From: a virus
Length of the DNA: 64,000 nucleotides
Strand: one strand, 5' to 3'
Virus record (IMG/VR): IMGVR_UViG_3300029258_004290
Location: 22,915 to 86,914 of that record
Part shown: positions 1 to 7,203 of the stretch, in pieces
Numbering within the stretch: position 1 is the stretch's first letter
How the letters are laid out: the number at the start of each line of letters is the position of its first letter
Made by a program: the position numbers and the translations under genes
Notes under the pieces: generated by a model
Databases searched by the model: none
What the model was told of the DNA's origin: nothing
What the model saw: only the letters and a program-made list of their open reading frames with translations

Positions 1-1
1 G

Positions 2-154
2 CCGCTCGCTTACTCGTGGCAACGGTGGTGGAGCCCGTTGTGGTGTCCGCCTGGTTGGCCGTACACGACGGTTGACGCGCCGAACTCCTCCGGCGCGATA
101 CAAGGAAGCGTGGTCATCAATGGGGTGACGTATGAGGCGAAGCGTGAATGCTGA
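2..154 (+). CDS. C-terminal end of a truncated unknown protein
   Basis: The start lies upstream of the window. The reading frame from base 2 is open for 50 codons and ends ...VINGVTYEAKREC, with its TGA overlapping the ATG of the next gene in the arrangement ATGCTGA. That coupling is the main reason for choosing this frame. A competing frame starting at base 1 is open only to base 75. The visible part is rich in Trp and Pro at first and then looks like a small beta segment. No family is recognised. Confidence 0.45.
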   Translation, partial: PLAYSWQRWWSPLWCPPGWPYTTVDAPNSSGAIQGSVVINGVTYEAKREC

Positions 155-453
155 GCAAGAGAGACAGGCGCTGCATCCGCCACATGGCCATGACGGCGCC
201 GCTGCGGTACCCCCAGGTCCTGCGGCCGGAGCAGCAGCGGAGGATAGCGCTGCTCCTGGCGAGGCTCGAGGGGCTCGAGGACGGTCTGGCGGGGAAGGAC
301 ACGGAGGCGGAGTGGCGGAAGGCGTGTGGGCCTGTCCGGCGTGCGGGGGCACGACGTTCAAGAAGAACATCGTCAGGCCGGGCGTCTGGCGGTGCGAGGC
401 GTGCCGGCGCGAGTGGTCGACGCTCGCGCTCGTGCGCTCGGCGCGCTAAGTAA
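148..453 (+). CDS. Small unknown protein whose 3' part is overlapped by a zinc-ribbon frame
   Basis: ATG at 148 overlaps the previous stop (ATGCTGA), which suggests translational coupling. Codons up to about 324 have GC-rich third positions typical of this genome and encode a helical, Leu/Arg/Glu-rich segment (residues about 20-58). After that the frame becomes Arg/Ser-rich with poor third-position bias and looks like a shadow of the overlapping zinc-ribbon frame. There is no stop where the coding signal ends. Either the two frames form one protein through a frameshift (natural or a sequence error), or two genes overlap by about 140 bases. Function unknown. Confidence 0.5.
   Translation: MLSKRDRRCIRHMAMTAPLRYPQVLRPEQQRRIALLLARLEGLEDGLAGKDTEAEWRKACGPVRRAGARRSRRTSSGRASGGARRAGASGRRSRSCARRAK
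312..449 (+). CDS. Small zinc-ribbon protein (45 aa) or C-terminal half of the preceding gene
   Basis: This frame contains two CxxC pairs, CPAC and CEAC, about 19 residues apart, a typical zinc-ribbon knuckle pair. Third-position GC bias is strong only from about 312 on. GTG at 312 has GGAGG a few bases upstream and is the likely start if the gene is independent; the frame itself stays open back to ATG 132. Zinc ribbons of this kind bind nucleic acid or proteins; no specific role can be given. It may instead be the C-terminal domain of the gene at 148, reached by a frameshift. Confidence 0.55.
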   Translation: MAEGVWACPACGGTTFKKNIVRPGVWRCEACRREWSTLALVRSAR

Positions 454-463
454 GGAGGGGATC

Positions 464-784
464 ATGAGAGAGAGCAGGTGGATTTTCGTATCGGCGTTGG
501 TGGCGCTTGCCGCGGGAGCCGTGACGTGGGCGGTGCTGGACTACGCCAACAAGCCGGCGCAGGCAGCTGTCGCGTCGCCGCCGGCGGTGCACTTCGTGGA
601 GCTGCCGGTGCTCCATGAGGGGGCGCGGCTTTACGCGGCCCGGACGCCGGAGGGCTGGCTCGTGTGGGGCCGCGGTGGGGGTTTGACGTACGTCCCGGAC
701 CCCGATATGAAGTGGGGGCCGGCCGCGGCGGAGCTGCGTGAGCTCGAGGGATTGATGCCGGCTAAGGGACACGCGTCCCGGTGA
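464..784 (+). CDS. Small membrane-anchored protein (106 aa)
   Basis: ATG at 464 follows a clear ribosome-binding site (GGAGGGG, 454-460). Residues about 7-25 form one hydrophobic segment (WIFVSALVALAAGAVTWAVL) after a basic start, so the protein is probably anchored with its C-terminal domain outside the cytoplasm. The remaining 80 residues are a small mixed domain ending in a charged helix. Its stop overlaps the GTG of the next membrane protein, so the two are probably made together. An earlier in-frame ATG at 326 was rejected because it lies inside the zinc-ribbon gene. Family unknown. Confidence 0.7.
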   Translation: MRESRWIFVSALVALAAGAVTWAVLDYANKPAQAAVASPPAVHFVELPVLHEGARLYAARTPEGWLVWGRGGGLTYVPDPDMKWGPAAAELRELEGLMPAKGHASR

Positions 785-1722
785 GTTTCTGGAGGGACGT
801 CCTGCGGCCCTGGCTGAAGTATCTGGCGATCGTCGGCATCGTCGCGGCGGTCATCGGCCTGTGGTGCTGGCTGGTCCTGGGGTGCGACGGCAACGAGACG
901 CCGCCGCAGGCGCGGGAGTACCCCGACGACTTCAGCATCGGGACGCACCCGAGGACGCAGGCCGGAGAGCGCAGCTTCCACAATGGGGTGAAGCTCTACA
1001 ACCTCAGGGAGTACGAGGACGCGGAGGTCCTGCTGGCGAAGTACGTCTTCGAGAAGGGCAGGTTGGAGGCCCGGCCGATGGCCTACCTGCTCCTAGGGGA
1101 GATCCAGCGGGAGAAGGACGACCACTGCGGGTCGATACCGTACTACGAGCACGCGCTGAAGTACGGCAGTCCGTACGTCCGGCACCACGCCGGGGTCAAC
1201 CTCGTCTACGCGGCCCTGCGGTGCGACCGCGTGGACCTCGCCGAGCAGGTTTCCACCAATCTCATGAATGACAGCGAGGCCCGGTTTCGGAAGGCCGACG
1301 TCGGGGCGAACGACGACATCGAGACGGCGCGGGCGTTCGTCTACCGGCGGATGGGCCACGACGCGGCGAACAAGGGGTGGTGGGTCACCGCGGTCGATAA
1401 CTACCATTGCGCCTTGGAGCTGAGGCCGGACCTGGTGGACGTGGCCTGCGACAAGGCGTGGGCTCTGCTGCGCCTGGCTGAGACGGTGTGGCGAAGCGGC
1501 CTGCGCGACCGGAGCATGCGGCACCTGGTGGATGCGAAGGACATCCTCTACGACCCGAGGTACTCCCGCTTCGATGACGGCCGGTGCGCCGACCTGCGCG
1601 TGGAGATCGAGAGCGAGATCACCCGGCAGTACGGCTTGACGGTCGGCCGGGACAAGGCGAGATACGAGGATCCGCGGCACATGCGGATCCTGGCGGAGAT
1701 AACGAACGGAGGAGGCAGCTGA
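781..1722 (+). CDS. Membrane-anchored TPR-like protein (313 aa)
   Basis: GTG at 781 overlaps the preceding stop (GTGA). Residues about 14-34 form one membrane helix rich in Ile, Val and Trp, followed by a Cys and a short linker. From about residue 60 the protein is alpha-helical with TPR-like features: helices with small/aromatic spacing, alternating polar faces, and segments such as ALKYGSPYVRHHAGVNLVYA and ALELRPDLVDVACDKAW. TPR domains are protein-interaction scaffolds. It is probably a membrane-tethered adaptor, together with the membrane protein just upstream. The TPR call rests on helix pattern, not on a profile match. Confidence 0.6.
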   Translation: MSFWRDVLRPWLKYLAIVGIVAAVIGLWCWLVLGCDGNETPPQAREYPDDFSIGTHPRTQAGERSFHNGVKLYNLREYEDAEVLLAKYVFEKGRLEARPMAYLLLGEIQREKDDHCGSIPYYEHALKYGSPYVRHHAGVNLVYAALRCDRVDLAEQVSTNLMNDSEARFRKADVGANDDIETARAFVYRRMGHDAANKGWWVTAVDNYHCALELRPDLVDVACDKAWALLRLAETVWRSGLRDRSMRHLVDAKDILYDPRYSRFDDGRCADLRVEIESEITRQYGLTVGRDKARYEDPRHMRILAEITNGGGS

Positions 1723-1940
1723 TGCCAGTGAAAAAGAGGAAACCGCGGAGGCGGGTGAAGAAGGCGGTCGCAAAGGCCCGGGACCGGAAAGACCCGGGCT
1801 TCAAGATCGTGAAGGTGACGAAGGTGGGGTTCGGGGAGCTCGAGGTCGTCGTACGCGTCTCGCTGCTCAATGTCCTGAAGAAGGCGGTCGCCGCAGCGGT
1901 GGCCGGGATAGCGAAGAGGAAAGCGAGGAAAGCGAAGTGA
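1722..1940 (+). CDS. Small highly basic protein (72 aa)
   Basis: ATG at 1722 overlaps the previous stop (TGATG), with GGAGG at about 1710-1714. The first 25 residues and the last 10 are dominated by Lys and Arg; between them lies a hydrophobic beta/helix segment (VTKVGFGELEVVVRVSLLNV) and an Ala/Val-rich stretch. The composition suggests a nucleic-acid-binding or membrane-associated peptide. No family is recognised. Confidence 0.6.
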   Translation: MPVKKRKPRRRVKKAVAKARDRKDPGFKIVKVTKVGFGELEVVVRVSLLNVLKKAVAAAVAGIAKRKARKAK

Positions 1941-2278
1941 GAAAGACCATCGACACGAACAGGGCCCTCGAGGCGCTGGACCGGGAGGCGACGCAGTGCG
2001 ACCTGCTCGCCGGCCAGGCGGTGCGGAAGGGCGACGAGAAGAACGCGCAGCGGTTCGCGGGGGCGGGCTCGCTCGCCTTGTCGCTGGCGGCCGCGATCCG
2101 CGCGGACAACTGGCCGACGCCTGCCAAGGAGCAGGAGGCCGAGAACCTGATGGCCGGCCTCGACAAGGCGGCGAAGGCCGCGGAGAAGGCCGTGGAGGAC
2201 GCGAAGGCCGGCGCGAAGGAGCCCGCGGCCGTGGACGGCGGAAAGGCGAAAGACGACGGGAAGGGGGCGGCCCAATGA
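1937..2278 (+). CDS. Ala/Lys-rich helical protein (113 aa)
   Basis: GTG at 1937 overlaps the previous TGA. The sequence is helical throughout: a 70-residue region with leucines and alanines, then a Lys/Ala/Glu-rich tail that looks like coiled coil or disordered linker. It is followed by a 4-base overlap with the RMF-like gene. No motif identifies a function. Confidence 0.6.
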   Translation: MRKTIDTNRALEALDREATQCDLLAGQAVRKGDEKNAQRFAGAGSLALSLAAAIRADNWPTPAKEQEAENLMAGLDKAAKAAEKAVEDAKAGAKEPAAVDGGKAKDDGKGAAQ

Positions 2279-2637
2279 GCCTGGAGGAGAGGAAGCCGAC
2301 GTTCAAGGAGCGCAGCGAGTGCTGCAAGAAGGCGTTCACCGACGGCCTGAAGACCGCGATCCTGCAGGTGCTCCGCACGCTGCGGGACGAGGCGAAGCTG
2401 CCGGACGTGCTCGGGCAGGGCATGTACTTCGCGATGGGCGAGGAGTGCGAGTGCCCGTACGGCGAGGGGCCGGACCGCAACACGTGGATGGCCGGCTGGA
2501 TGAGGGCGTGCCGTCAGGACCACGCCAACAGGGCGCAGAAGGAGGGCCGCGACCGGGACAAGGCTGTGGTTGAGGAGGCCCAGAAGGCCATAGACCGGTT
2601 CGGCGAGAAGCTGGGCTTCATGGCCGCCAACGTCTAG
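2275..2637 (+). CDS. RMF-like domain protein (120 aa)
   Basis: ATG at 2275 overlaps the previous TGA. Residues about 49-88 carry the ribosome modulation factor signature: a Gly-rich helix, CPY, a short linker, R-x3-W-x2-GW and a following helix (CPYGEGPDRNTWMAGWMRAC). In bacterial RMF this fold binds the 30S mRNA exit region and promotes 70S dimerisation during hibernation. Here the domain is preceded by about 45 residues with a helical segment (KKAFTDGLKTAILQVLRTL) absent from RMF (about 55 aa). A ribosome-directed role is inference from the motif; a second copy occurs at 6820. Confidence 0.65.
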   Translation: MSLEERKPTFKERSECCKKAFTDGLKTAILQVLRTLRDEAKLPDVLGQGMYFAMGEECECPYGEGPDRNTWMAGWMRACRQDHANRAQKEGRDRDKAVVEEAQKAIDRFGEKLGFMAANV

Positions 2638-2641
2638 AGCC

Positions 2642-2899
2642 GTGGGAAAGCCGAGAAGGCGGGCGCTGCGCTGCCCGGTGTGCCGGGGGAAGATGGTCGT
2701 GACGCGCAACCGCGTCGACTACCCCGTCGTCTACGAGGTGAACGGCACGCCGCACCCCGACAGGAGGACGCCGCCGACCGCCGAGGCGAGCGCGGTCTGC
2801 CTGTGCGGGGCCGCGGTCGACCTGTCGGGCGACGGGCACAAGGTCGCCGACTTCGTGTCCGGCCTCGAGCTCGGAGACCTGCGGGCGGTCTCGCTGTGA
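2642..2899 (+). CDS. Zinc-ribbon protein (85 aa)
   Basis: GTG at 2642 lies 4 bases after the previous stop. CPVC at residues about 11-14 and CLC near residue 54 provide four cysteines for a zinc ribbon, with a beta-rich segment between. It belongs to a run of several small cysteine-bearing genes upstream and downstream of the terminase. Nucleic-acid or protein binding is likely; no specific role is visible. Confidence 0.6.
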   Translation: MGKPRRRALRCPVCRGKMVVTRNRVDYPVVYEVNGTPHPDRRTPPTAEASAVCLCGAAVDLSGDGHKVADFVSGLELGDLRAVSL

Positions 2900-3117
2900 A
2901 GAGGGGGAAGGCCGTCTACACGTCGGGGAAGGTCGTGGCGTGCGTGGCCGAGGACTCGGCCGGCGTCACGCAGGTCTGCATCGAGTACCCGGAGCAGTCG
3001 CACACGGCGGCGGTGTGGGTGCCGCTAGGGGAGTTCGGCGACCTGCGCGAGATCGTGAGGCAGGTCGAGACGTACGAGCTGACCGGCCCGACGCGGCGGG
3101 AGACGCTGGGACGGTGA
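2896..3117 (+). CDS. Small unknown protein (73 aa)
   Basis: GTG at 2896 overlaps the previous TGA. The translation is a compact beta-rich domain (KAVYTSGKVVACVAEDSAG then VCIEYPEQSHTAAVWVPLGEF) followed by one helix. No membrane segment. No family is recognised. Confidence 0.55.
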   Translation: MKRGKAVYTSGKVVACVAEDSAGVTQVCIEYPEQSHTAAVWVPLGEFGDLREIVRQVETYELTGPTRRETLGR

Positions 3118-3263
3118 GGTGGCGGATCGCCCTGGCGCGCCGCGTCGCGGCCGGGAAGAGGATCGGGGCGTCGGTGGGCGCGCCGCGGCGGCTGGCCTCG
3201 TGGGTCGGCGACAGGTTCCGGTGGCTGCACGGGTACGATCCCGAGACGGAGGGGGCGTGGTAG
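3114..3263 (+). CDS. Small basic protein (49 aa)
   Basis: GTG at 3114 overlaps the previous TGA. It encodes an Arg/Trp-rich peptide with amphipathic helices (RIALARRVAAGKRIGA and RLASWVGDRFRWL). Third positions are GC-rich. It ends inside the start of the next membrane protein. Function unknown. Confidence 0.45.
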   Translation: MRWRIALARRVAAGKRIGASVGAPRRLASWVGDRFRWLHGYDPETEGAW

Positions 3264-3466
3264 CGGGCAGGCGAGCGGGCGTGTGGAGGTGGCTGGCGCC
3301 GGTCCTCGCCGGGCTGGTCGCGACGCTGGCGCCGATCGCGTACCGGTGCTACGAGGACAACCGGACGGAGCCGCCGGGGAGGATCGTCATCGAGCAGCGC
3401 GTCGTCGGCGGAGGGGGCGGGGGCGTGACGATCGACAAGACAGTCACGGTGCGGAGCAACCGGTGA
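3257..3466 (+). CDS. Small single-pass membrane protein (69 aa)
   Basis: GTG at 3257 overlaps the previous TAG. Residues about 10-27 form a membrane helix (WLAPVLAGLVATLAPIAY), followed by a Cys, a charged linker and a Gly-rich segment with a beta-strand end (VTIDKTVTVRS). Membrane protein upstream of the terminase gene; role unknown. Confidence 0.5.
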   Translation: MVAGRRAGVWRWLAPVLAGLVATLAPIAYRCYEDNRTEPPGRIVIEQRVVGGGGGGVTIDKTVTVRSNR

Positions 3467-3543
3467 CCAGGGAGCTGGCGTTGCGCCTGGAGTTCACCCG
3501 CCGCGTCATCGAGGAGATCGTGAGGCGGCTGCGGCGTGCCTAG
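3463..3543 (+). CDS. 26-residue peptide gene
   Basis: GTG at 3463 overlaps the previous TGA, and the TAG at 3541-3543 overlaps the GTG start of the terminase at 3536. It encodes a single amphipathic Arg/Glu helix. It may exist mainly to couple ribosomes into the terminase gene. It is accepted because it fills an otherwise uncoupled gap with the genome's usual third-position bias. Confidence 0.35.
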   Translation: MTRELALRLEFTRRVIEEIVRRLRRA

Positions 3544-5341
3544 CCTCGAGAACCTGAAGAGGGAGGCGGAGCTCCGCAAGGAGAAGCTGCGGCGGGACAG
3601 CCGCAAGCTCTTCTGGGCGCTCTACCACCACCGCAACACGAGGGGGAGGCGCATGTCCTTCAGGGACGCGCGCTTCCTCGTCCCCATCTACAAGGCGCTC
3701 GACGCGCACCGCGAGGTCGTGCTCGAGAAGAGCGTGCAGTGCGGGATCAGCGAGGCGTTCGTCATCTCCCACCTGGAGGAGGCGGCGAGGGGCTTGGCCG
3801 TCATCTACGCGCTGCCGACCGGGGACCTGCGGAACGGGTTCGTCCAGCACAGGGTCAACAAGCCGATCAAGGACATCCCGCTCTACGCCAGGATCCTGAA
3901 GGACACACCGGTCGCGAGGGCCGACAGCGTGAGGCAGAAGAACTTCGGGCGGGGCGTGATAAGGTACGCGGCGTCGGACGTCGTGGAGAGCTGGAAGGAA
4001 TTCCCGGCGGACGCGGTCTACCTCGACGAGAAGGACGAGATGGACCAGGACGTCATCAGGATGGCGCCGGACAGGCTGAAGTCGTCGGAGCACAGGCTCT
4101 TCAGGGCGGTGAGCAACCCGACGGTCGAGAACTACGGGATCGACGTGGACTGGAGGGAGTCGAGCAAGGGCCTGTGGCACGTGAGGTGCGGGTGCGGGGC
4201 GTGGCAGCCGCTCGAGTGGTACCGGAACGTGGTGAGGCGGGTCGGCGACGGGGAGTGGGAGTTCCTCGACAGAGAGTGGGACCCGGAGGACCCGGCGTCG
4301 GAGCTGAGGCCGGTGTGCGGGGAGTGCGGGAGGCCGCTGGACCGCTTCATGGCCGGGGAGTACGTGCACGAGAGGCCGGGGGCCAGGAAGCGCGGCTTCA
4401 GGGTGGACCAGACGTTCGGCGCGCCGAAGGTGCCGCTGCGGGAGGTCGGCGAGTGGTTCCTGAAGTCTAGGGGGAGCGCGCACGCGGAGCAGCTGTTCGA
4501 CAACAGCGCGTGCGGGATGCCGCACTCGAGCTCCGAGAACAGGGTGGACAGGGCCGCGCTCAGGGGGTGCGAGGTCCCCGGGGCGCGGAGGGCCAGGCCG
4601 CGGGCGGAGGGCGAGGAGCCGCTGCGGAACGCGGTGGCCGGGATCGACGTCGGCAAGCGGTGGAACATGGTGGTCAGGCAGGCGTTCAGGGCCGGCGAGG
4701 GGCTGCGGGCGCCGCTCGTCTGGTGCGGCGTCGTGGACGGCCCGGAGGGCGCGCGGGCGGAGCTGAGGAGGTGGGGCGTGAAGCGCGCCGTGGTGGACGC
4801 GCTGCCCGAGGCGAGGCTCGTGAAGGAGGCGCAGAAGCAGGAGAAGGGCCTGTGGAGGTGCTACTTCTCCGACTCCGCTAAGTACCCCATCGTGAATAGA
4901 GACGAGAGGGCCCTGACGCTGGACAGGACGGAGGCCATCGACGCCGTGCTGGCGCTGGTGAGGGCGCGGGGGTACGAGAACCCGCCCTGGCTGATGGACG
5001 TCCCCGACTACGCCGACCAGATGGGGGCGAACACCAGGGTCTTCGTCGAGAAGCGCGGCCGGTTCGCCTGGCTGCAGACCGGGCCGGACCACTACCTCCT
5101 GGCGGAGGCCTACTGCGTCCAGGCCGCGCTGATGACGGTGAAGGTCGACTTCCTGGACTTCTACAAGGACGCGAGCGGAGAGGCCCAGGACGAGATCGAG
5201 AGGCTCGCGGCCCAGGAGCCGTCGTTCGGCCAGAAGGTGGCGGCGGCGACCGAGGGCATGAGGCCGGACCAGGCGCTCGCGGCGATCGCGAGGCTGAACG
5301 GGTCTGAGGCCGCGCCGCCGGGGATACTCGGCGGCTTCTGA
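3536..5341 (+). CDS. terL: Terminase large subunit (GpA-like)
   Basis: The packaging motor ATPase and nuclease, docked on the portal. The N-terminal ATPase half has a degenerate Walker A (KSVQCGISE, residues 65-73), as in GpA-type terminases, and a Walker B at 161-165 (VYLDE, D164/E165). Four cysteines in CGCG and CGECG near residues 220-265 suggest the zinc-finger insertion seen in GpA-like proteins. The C-terminal RuvC-like nuclease has D371 (AGIDVG), D421 (VVDAL) and probably D491 as metal ligands. Length of 601 aa fits the family. GTG at 3536 overlaps the preceding small ORF. No small terminase was identified. Confidence 0.9.
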   Translation: MPSLENLKREAELRKEKLRRDSRKLFWALYHHRNTRGRRMSFRDARFLVPIYKALDAHREVVLEKSVQCGISEAFVISHLEEAARGLAVIYALPTGDLRNGFVQHRVNKPIKDIPLYARILKDTPVARADSVRQKNFGRGVIRYAASDVVESWKEFPADAVYLDEKDEMDQDVIRMAPDRLKSSEHRLFRAVSNPTVENYGIDVDWRESSKGLWHVRCGCGAWQPLEWYRNVVRRVGDGEWEFLDREWDPEDPASELRPVCGECGRPLDRFMAGEYVHERPGARKRGFRVDQTFGAPKVPLREVGEWFLKSRGSAHAEQLFDNSACGMPHSSSENRVDRAALRGCEVPGARRARPRAEGEEPLRNAVAGIDVGKRWNMVVRQAFRAGEGLRAPLVWCGVVDGPEGARAELRRWGVKRAVVDALPEARLVKEAQKQEKGLWRCYFSDSAKYPIVNRDERALTLDRTEAIDAVLALVRARGYENPPWLMDVPDYADQMGANTRVFVEKRGRFAWLQTGPDHYLLAEAYCVQAALMTVKVDFLDFYKDASGEAQDEIERLAAQEPSFGQKVAAATEGMRPDQALAAIARLNGSEAAPPGILGGF

Positions 5342-5352
5342 GGGGAGAGAAG

Positions 5353-5781
5353 ATGGAAGAGGGCCAGGACGTCAGGGAGCTCGAGACGCGCGTCAGCGTG
5401 GTCGCCGAGCCCGTCATACTGAGGCCGCGGTGCCAGCACGGCCACGAGTGCCCGCACGCCGGGTCGCACGAGACGACCGGCGAGCCGGAGACCCTGTCGG
5501 TCGACGCGGCGGACCTGGTCGAGCTGGCGCAGTCCAACCCGGGCCACCAGCCGCCGGAGCCGTGGCACGCGAGGATGACGCTCCGCGACGGGCGGAGGTT
5601 CGTCCTGCGCGCCGAGAGGGACTTCGCGGCGCTGGTCGAGGCGCACCGGAACAGGCTGCGGATCGACATCCTCGCGGAGCAGGCCAGGCAGGCCGAGGTC
5701 TGGTTGCGGCGGCACGGGCACGAGGGGCTGGCGGTCGAGGCCTGCGCCGAGCGCGCCGAGCTGACCGGGGCGGGCGAGTGA
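5353..5781 (+). CDS. Unknown protein after terminase (142 aa)
   Basis: ATG at 5353 follows GGGGAGAG. The N-terminal third has a C/H-rich segment (CQHGHECPHAGSHE, about residues 27-40) that could bind metal. The middle contains a beta hairpin (RMTLRDGRRFVLRAERDF) and the rest is helical. It ends in a 4-base overlap with another zinc-ribbon gene. Function unknown. Confidence 0.6.
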   Translation: MEEGQDVRELETRVSVVAEPVILRPRCQHGHECPHAGSHETTGEPETLSVDAADLVELAQSNPGHQPPEPWHARMTLRDGRRFVLRAERDFAALVEAHRNRLRIDILAEQARQAEVWLRRHGHEGLAVEACAERAELTGAGE

Positions 5782-6113
5782 GCGCCCTGGTCTGCCCCTG
5801 CGGCGGCAGGGTGAGGGCGAGCGACGACCTCATGACCCTCGAGTGCGGCAAGTGCAAGGAGAGGTGGACCGGCGCGGACGCGGTCGACCTGCTCCGGACG
5901 GTCAACGAGGGCTCGGCGTCGCCACTGGACGCGGTCGACGAGCTGGTCGGGGCGCAGCGGAAACTGGCCGCCAGGATGGCGGCGGAGATCAGCGAGGACC
6001 GCACGGACGAGAAGAGGCGCCGGGCCGAGAGGGACCTGGCGCAGGCGAGGAAGAACGACGCGGAGCACACGCCGGAGAGGCTGAACGCGATCATGGGAGG
6101 AAAGACATGCTGA
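5778..6113 (+). CDS. Zinc-ribbon/helical protein (111 aa)
   Basis: GTG at 5778 overlaps the previous TGA. CPC near residue 6 and CGKC near residue 23 form a zinc ribbon (VCPCGGRVRASDDLMTLECG), followed by about 80 residues of charged helix, probably coiled coil. The arrangement suggests a small adaptor. Its stop overlaps the ATG of the next gene. Confidence 0.6.
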   Translation: MSALVCPCGGRVRASDDLMTLECGKCKERWTGADAVDLLRTVNEGSASPLDAVDELVGAQRKLAARMAAEISEDRTDEKRRRAERDLAQARKNDAEHTPERLNAIMGGKTC

Positions 6114-6355
6114 CGACGAAGAACACAGAAGACGGGAAGAAGAGGGGCGACGACAAGCCCAAGGCGAGGAAGAAGGCCGAGCCGAAGCCGTGCAAGGGCC
6201 ACGTCTTCAAGGTGGACCCCGGGCACGCGGGCCCGGCGGTGAAGTACGGGCGGGACGGGGCCGTCACGGTCGCGCCGGCGACCTGCGAGAACTGCGGGCG
6301 GACGACGATCGAGGCCGTCAACGAGGCGCTCGAGGGCGCCGAGTTCAGGCGGTAG
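6107..6355 (+). CDS. Small Lys-rich protein with a Cys pair (82 aa)
   Basis: ATG at 6107 overlaps the previous stop (ATGCTGA), with GGGAGG at 6095-6100. The first 30 residues are Lys-rich and probably disordered; the C-terminal domain holds one CPC-like Cys and a CENC pair near residues 65-68, which may bind zinc. Function unknown. Confidence 0.5.
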   Translation: MLTTKNTEDGKKRGDDKPKARKKAEPKPCKGHVFKVDPGHAGPAVKYGRDGAVTVAPATCENCGRTTIEAVNEALEGAEFRR

Positions 6356-6356
6356 C

Positions 6357-6482
6357 GTGGTCCACTGGGCCTGGGTGCTGATCGCGTTCGCGGGGGGCGC
6401 CGCCGCCATGCTAGGCGGCATGGCCTTGGCGGTGCTGTCCGACCTGGGCCCGCACCACCGGCCCAGGGGGCGGAAGCCGTGA
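6357..6482 (+). CDS. 41-residue membrane peptide
   Basis: GTG at 6357 follows the previous stop by one base, and the TGA overlaps the next GTG. The peptide is almost entirely one hydrophobic helix (VLIAFAGGAAAMLGGMALAV) with a basic C-terminal tail. It is short but has the genome's coding bias and exact stop/start overlap on the downstream side. Confidence 0.5.
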   Translation: MVHWAWVLIAFAGGAAAMLGGMALAVLSDLGPHHRPRGRKP

Positions 6483-6823
6483 CGCGCTACCCGCAGGTCC
6501 GCAGGTTCCCCCTGACGAGGGAGGGCGACGCCGCCAGGCACGCGAGCAAGGGCGGCATCGCCCTCGTCGTGCACCCGTCCAAGAAGATAGGGTACGACCG
6601 CAGGACCGCGGAGTTCGGGATCCTGATGCACAACGTCCGGGGCGTGCTCGAGCAGTTCGCCTCCAACCTCGGGAACAAGTACCCGACCATCACGCGGCGG
6701 TCCGCGAGGTGCTGGGAGGCGCAGCTGTTCGGCAAGCCGCTCGAGAACGCGAAGGGGCGGTCCGCGCCGGCGAGCCGGTTCGGCGTCTGCCAGGGGCTGA
6801 AGCGGCTCAGGAGGGCGAAGTGA
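6479..6823 (+). CDS. Unknown basic protein (114 aa)
   Basis: GTG at 6479 overlaps the previous TGA, and the stop overlaps the GTG of the RMF-like gene. Mixed alpha/beta sequence, strongly basic, no cysteine cluster and no membrane segment. No family is recognised. Confidence 0.55.
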   Translation: MTRYPQVRRFPLTREGDAARHASKGGIALVVHPSKKIGYDRRTAEFGILMHNVRGVLEQFASNLGNKYPTITRRSARCWEAQLFGKPLENAKGRSAPASRFGVCQGLKRLRRAK

Positions 6824-7089
6824 CGAACACGGCCTACTTCATAGGCGCCGCGGACTACGCCCTGTACGGGGACAGCCGCAAGTGCCCGTACCCGGAAGGG
6901 ACGGAGGAGCGCGCGGCGTGGATCAAGGGCTGGGGCCGTGCCATGCGGCGCGACGAGGCCGCTAAGGCGGGGGTGCCTTGGGGCAAGGTCGGGCGGGGAA
7001 AGCTGACGGGAGACGCTAGGCGGGATGAGGCCGTCCAAAGGTTTACCCGCATGTCGAGGCTCCGGATACAGAGGGTGATCGCGAAGTGA
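6820..7089 (+). CDS. Second RMF-like domain protein (89 aa)
   Basis: GTG at 6820 overlaps the previous TGA. Residues about 8-46 match the ribosome modulation factor pattern: G-x-A-D-Y-A-x2-G, CPY, then R-x2-W-x2-GW-x2-A (CPYPEGTEERAAWIKGWGRA). The remaining 40 residues are a basic helical tail (MSRLRIQRVIAK) absent from RMF. Compared with the copy at 2275 the domain is N-terminal rather than central. By family knowledge it may bind the small ribosomal subunit; that is inference. Confidence 0.65.
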   Translation: MTNTAYFIGAADYALYGDSRKCPYPEGTEERAAWIKGWGRAMRRDEAAKAGVPWGKVGRGKLTGDARRDEAVQRFTRMSRLRIQRVIAK

Positions 7090-7157
7090 AGCTGGCGATG
7101 AAGTCGAAGGTCGTCCGCGTCCCGATCCACATGCCCACCGAGCTGACGGCCCGCTAG
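7086..7157 (+). CDS. 23-residue peptide ORF
   Basis: GTG at 7086 overlaps the previous TGA and the ORF ends at TAG 7155-7157, 46 bases before the next gene. It encodes a short basic peptide (KLAMKSKVVRVPIHMPTEL). Only coupling supports it; it could be non-functional read-through at the end of an operon segment. Confidence 0.3.
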   Translation: MKLAMKSKVVRVPIHMPTELTAR

Positions 7158-7203
7158 GGCCGCCGGCAGTCTTCATACCGACAACGACCAAGGAGGAACG
7201 CAG

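Noticed and set aside
1-75. Alternative frame at the left edge ending at 73-75
   Set aside because: Kept the frame ending at 154 because it shows exact overlap with the next start; the other is a short hydrophobic run with no downstream coupling.
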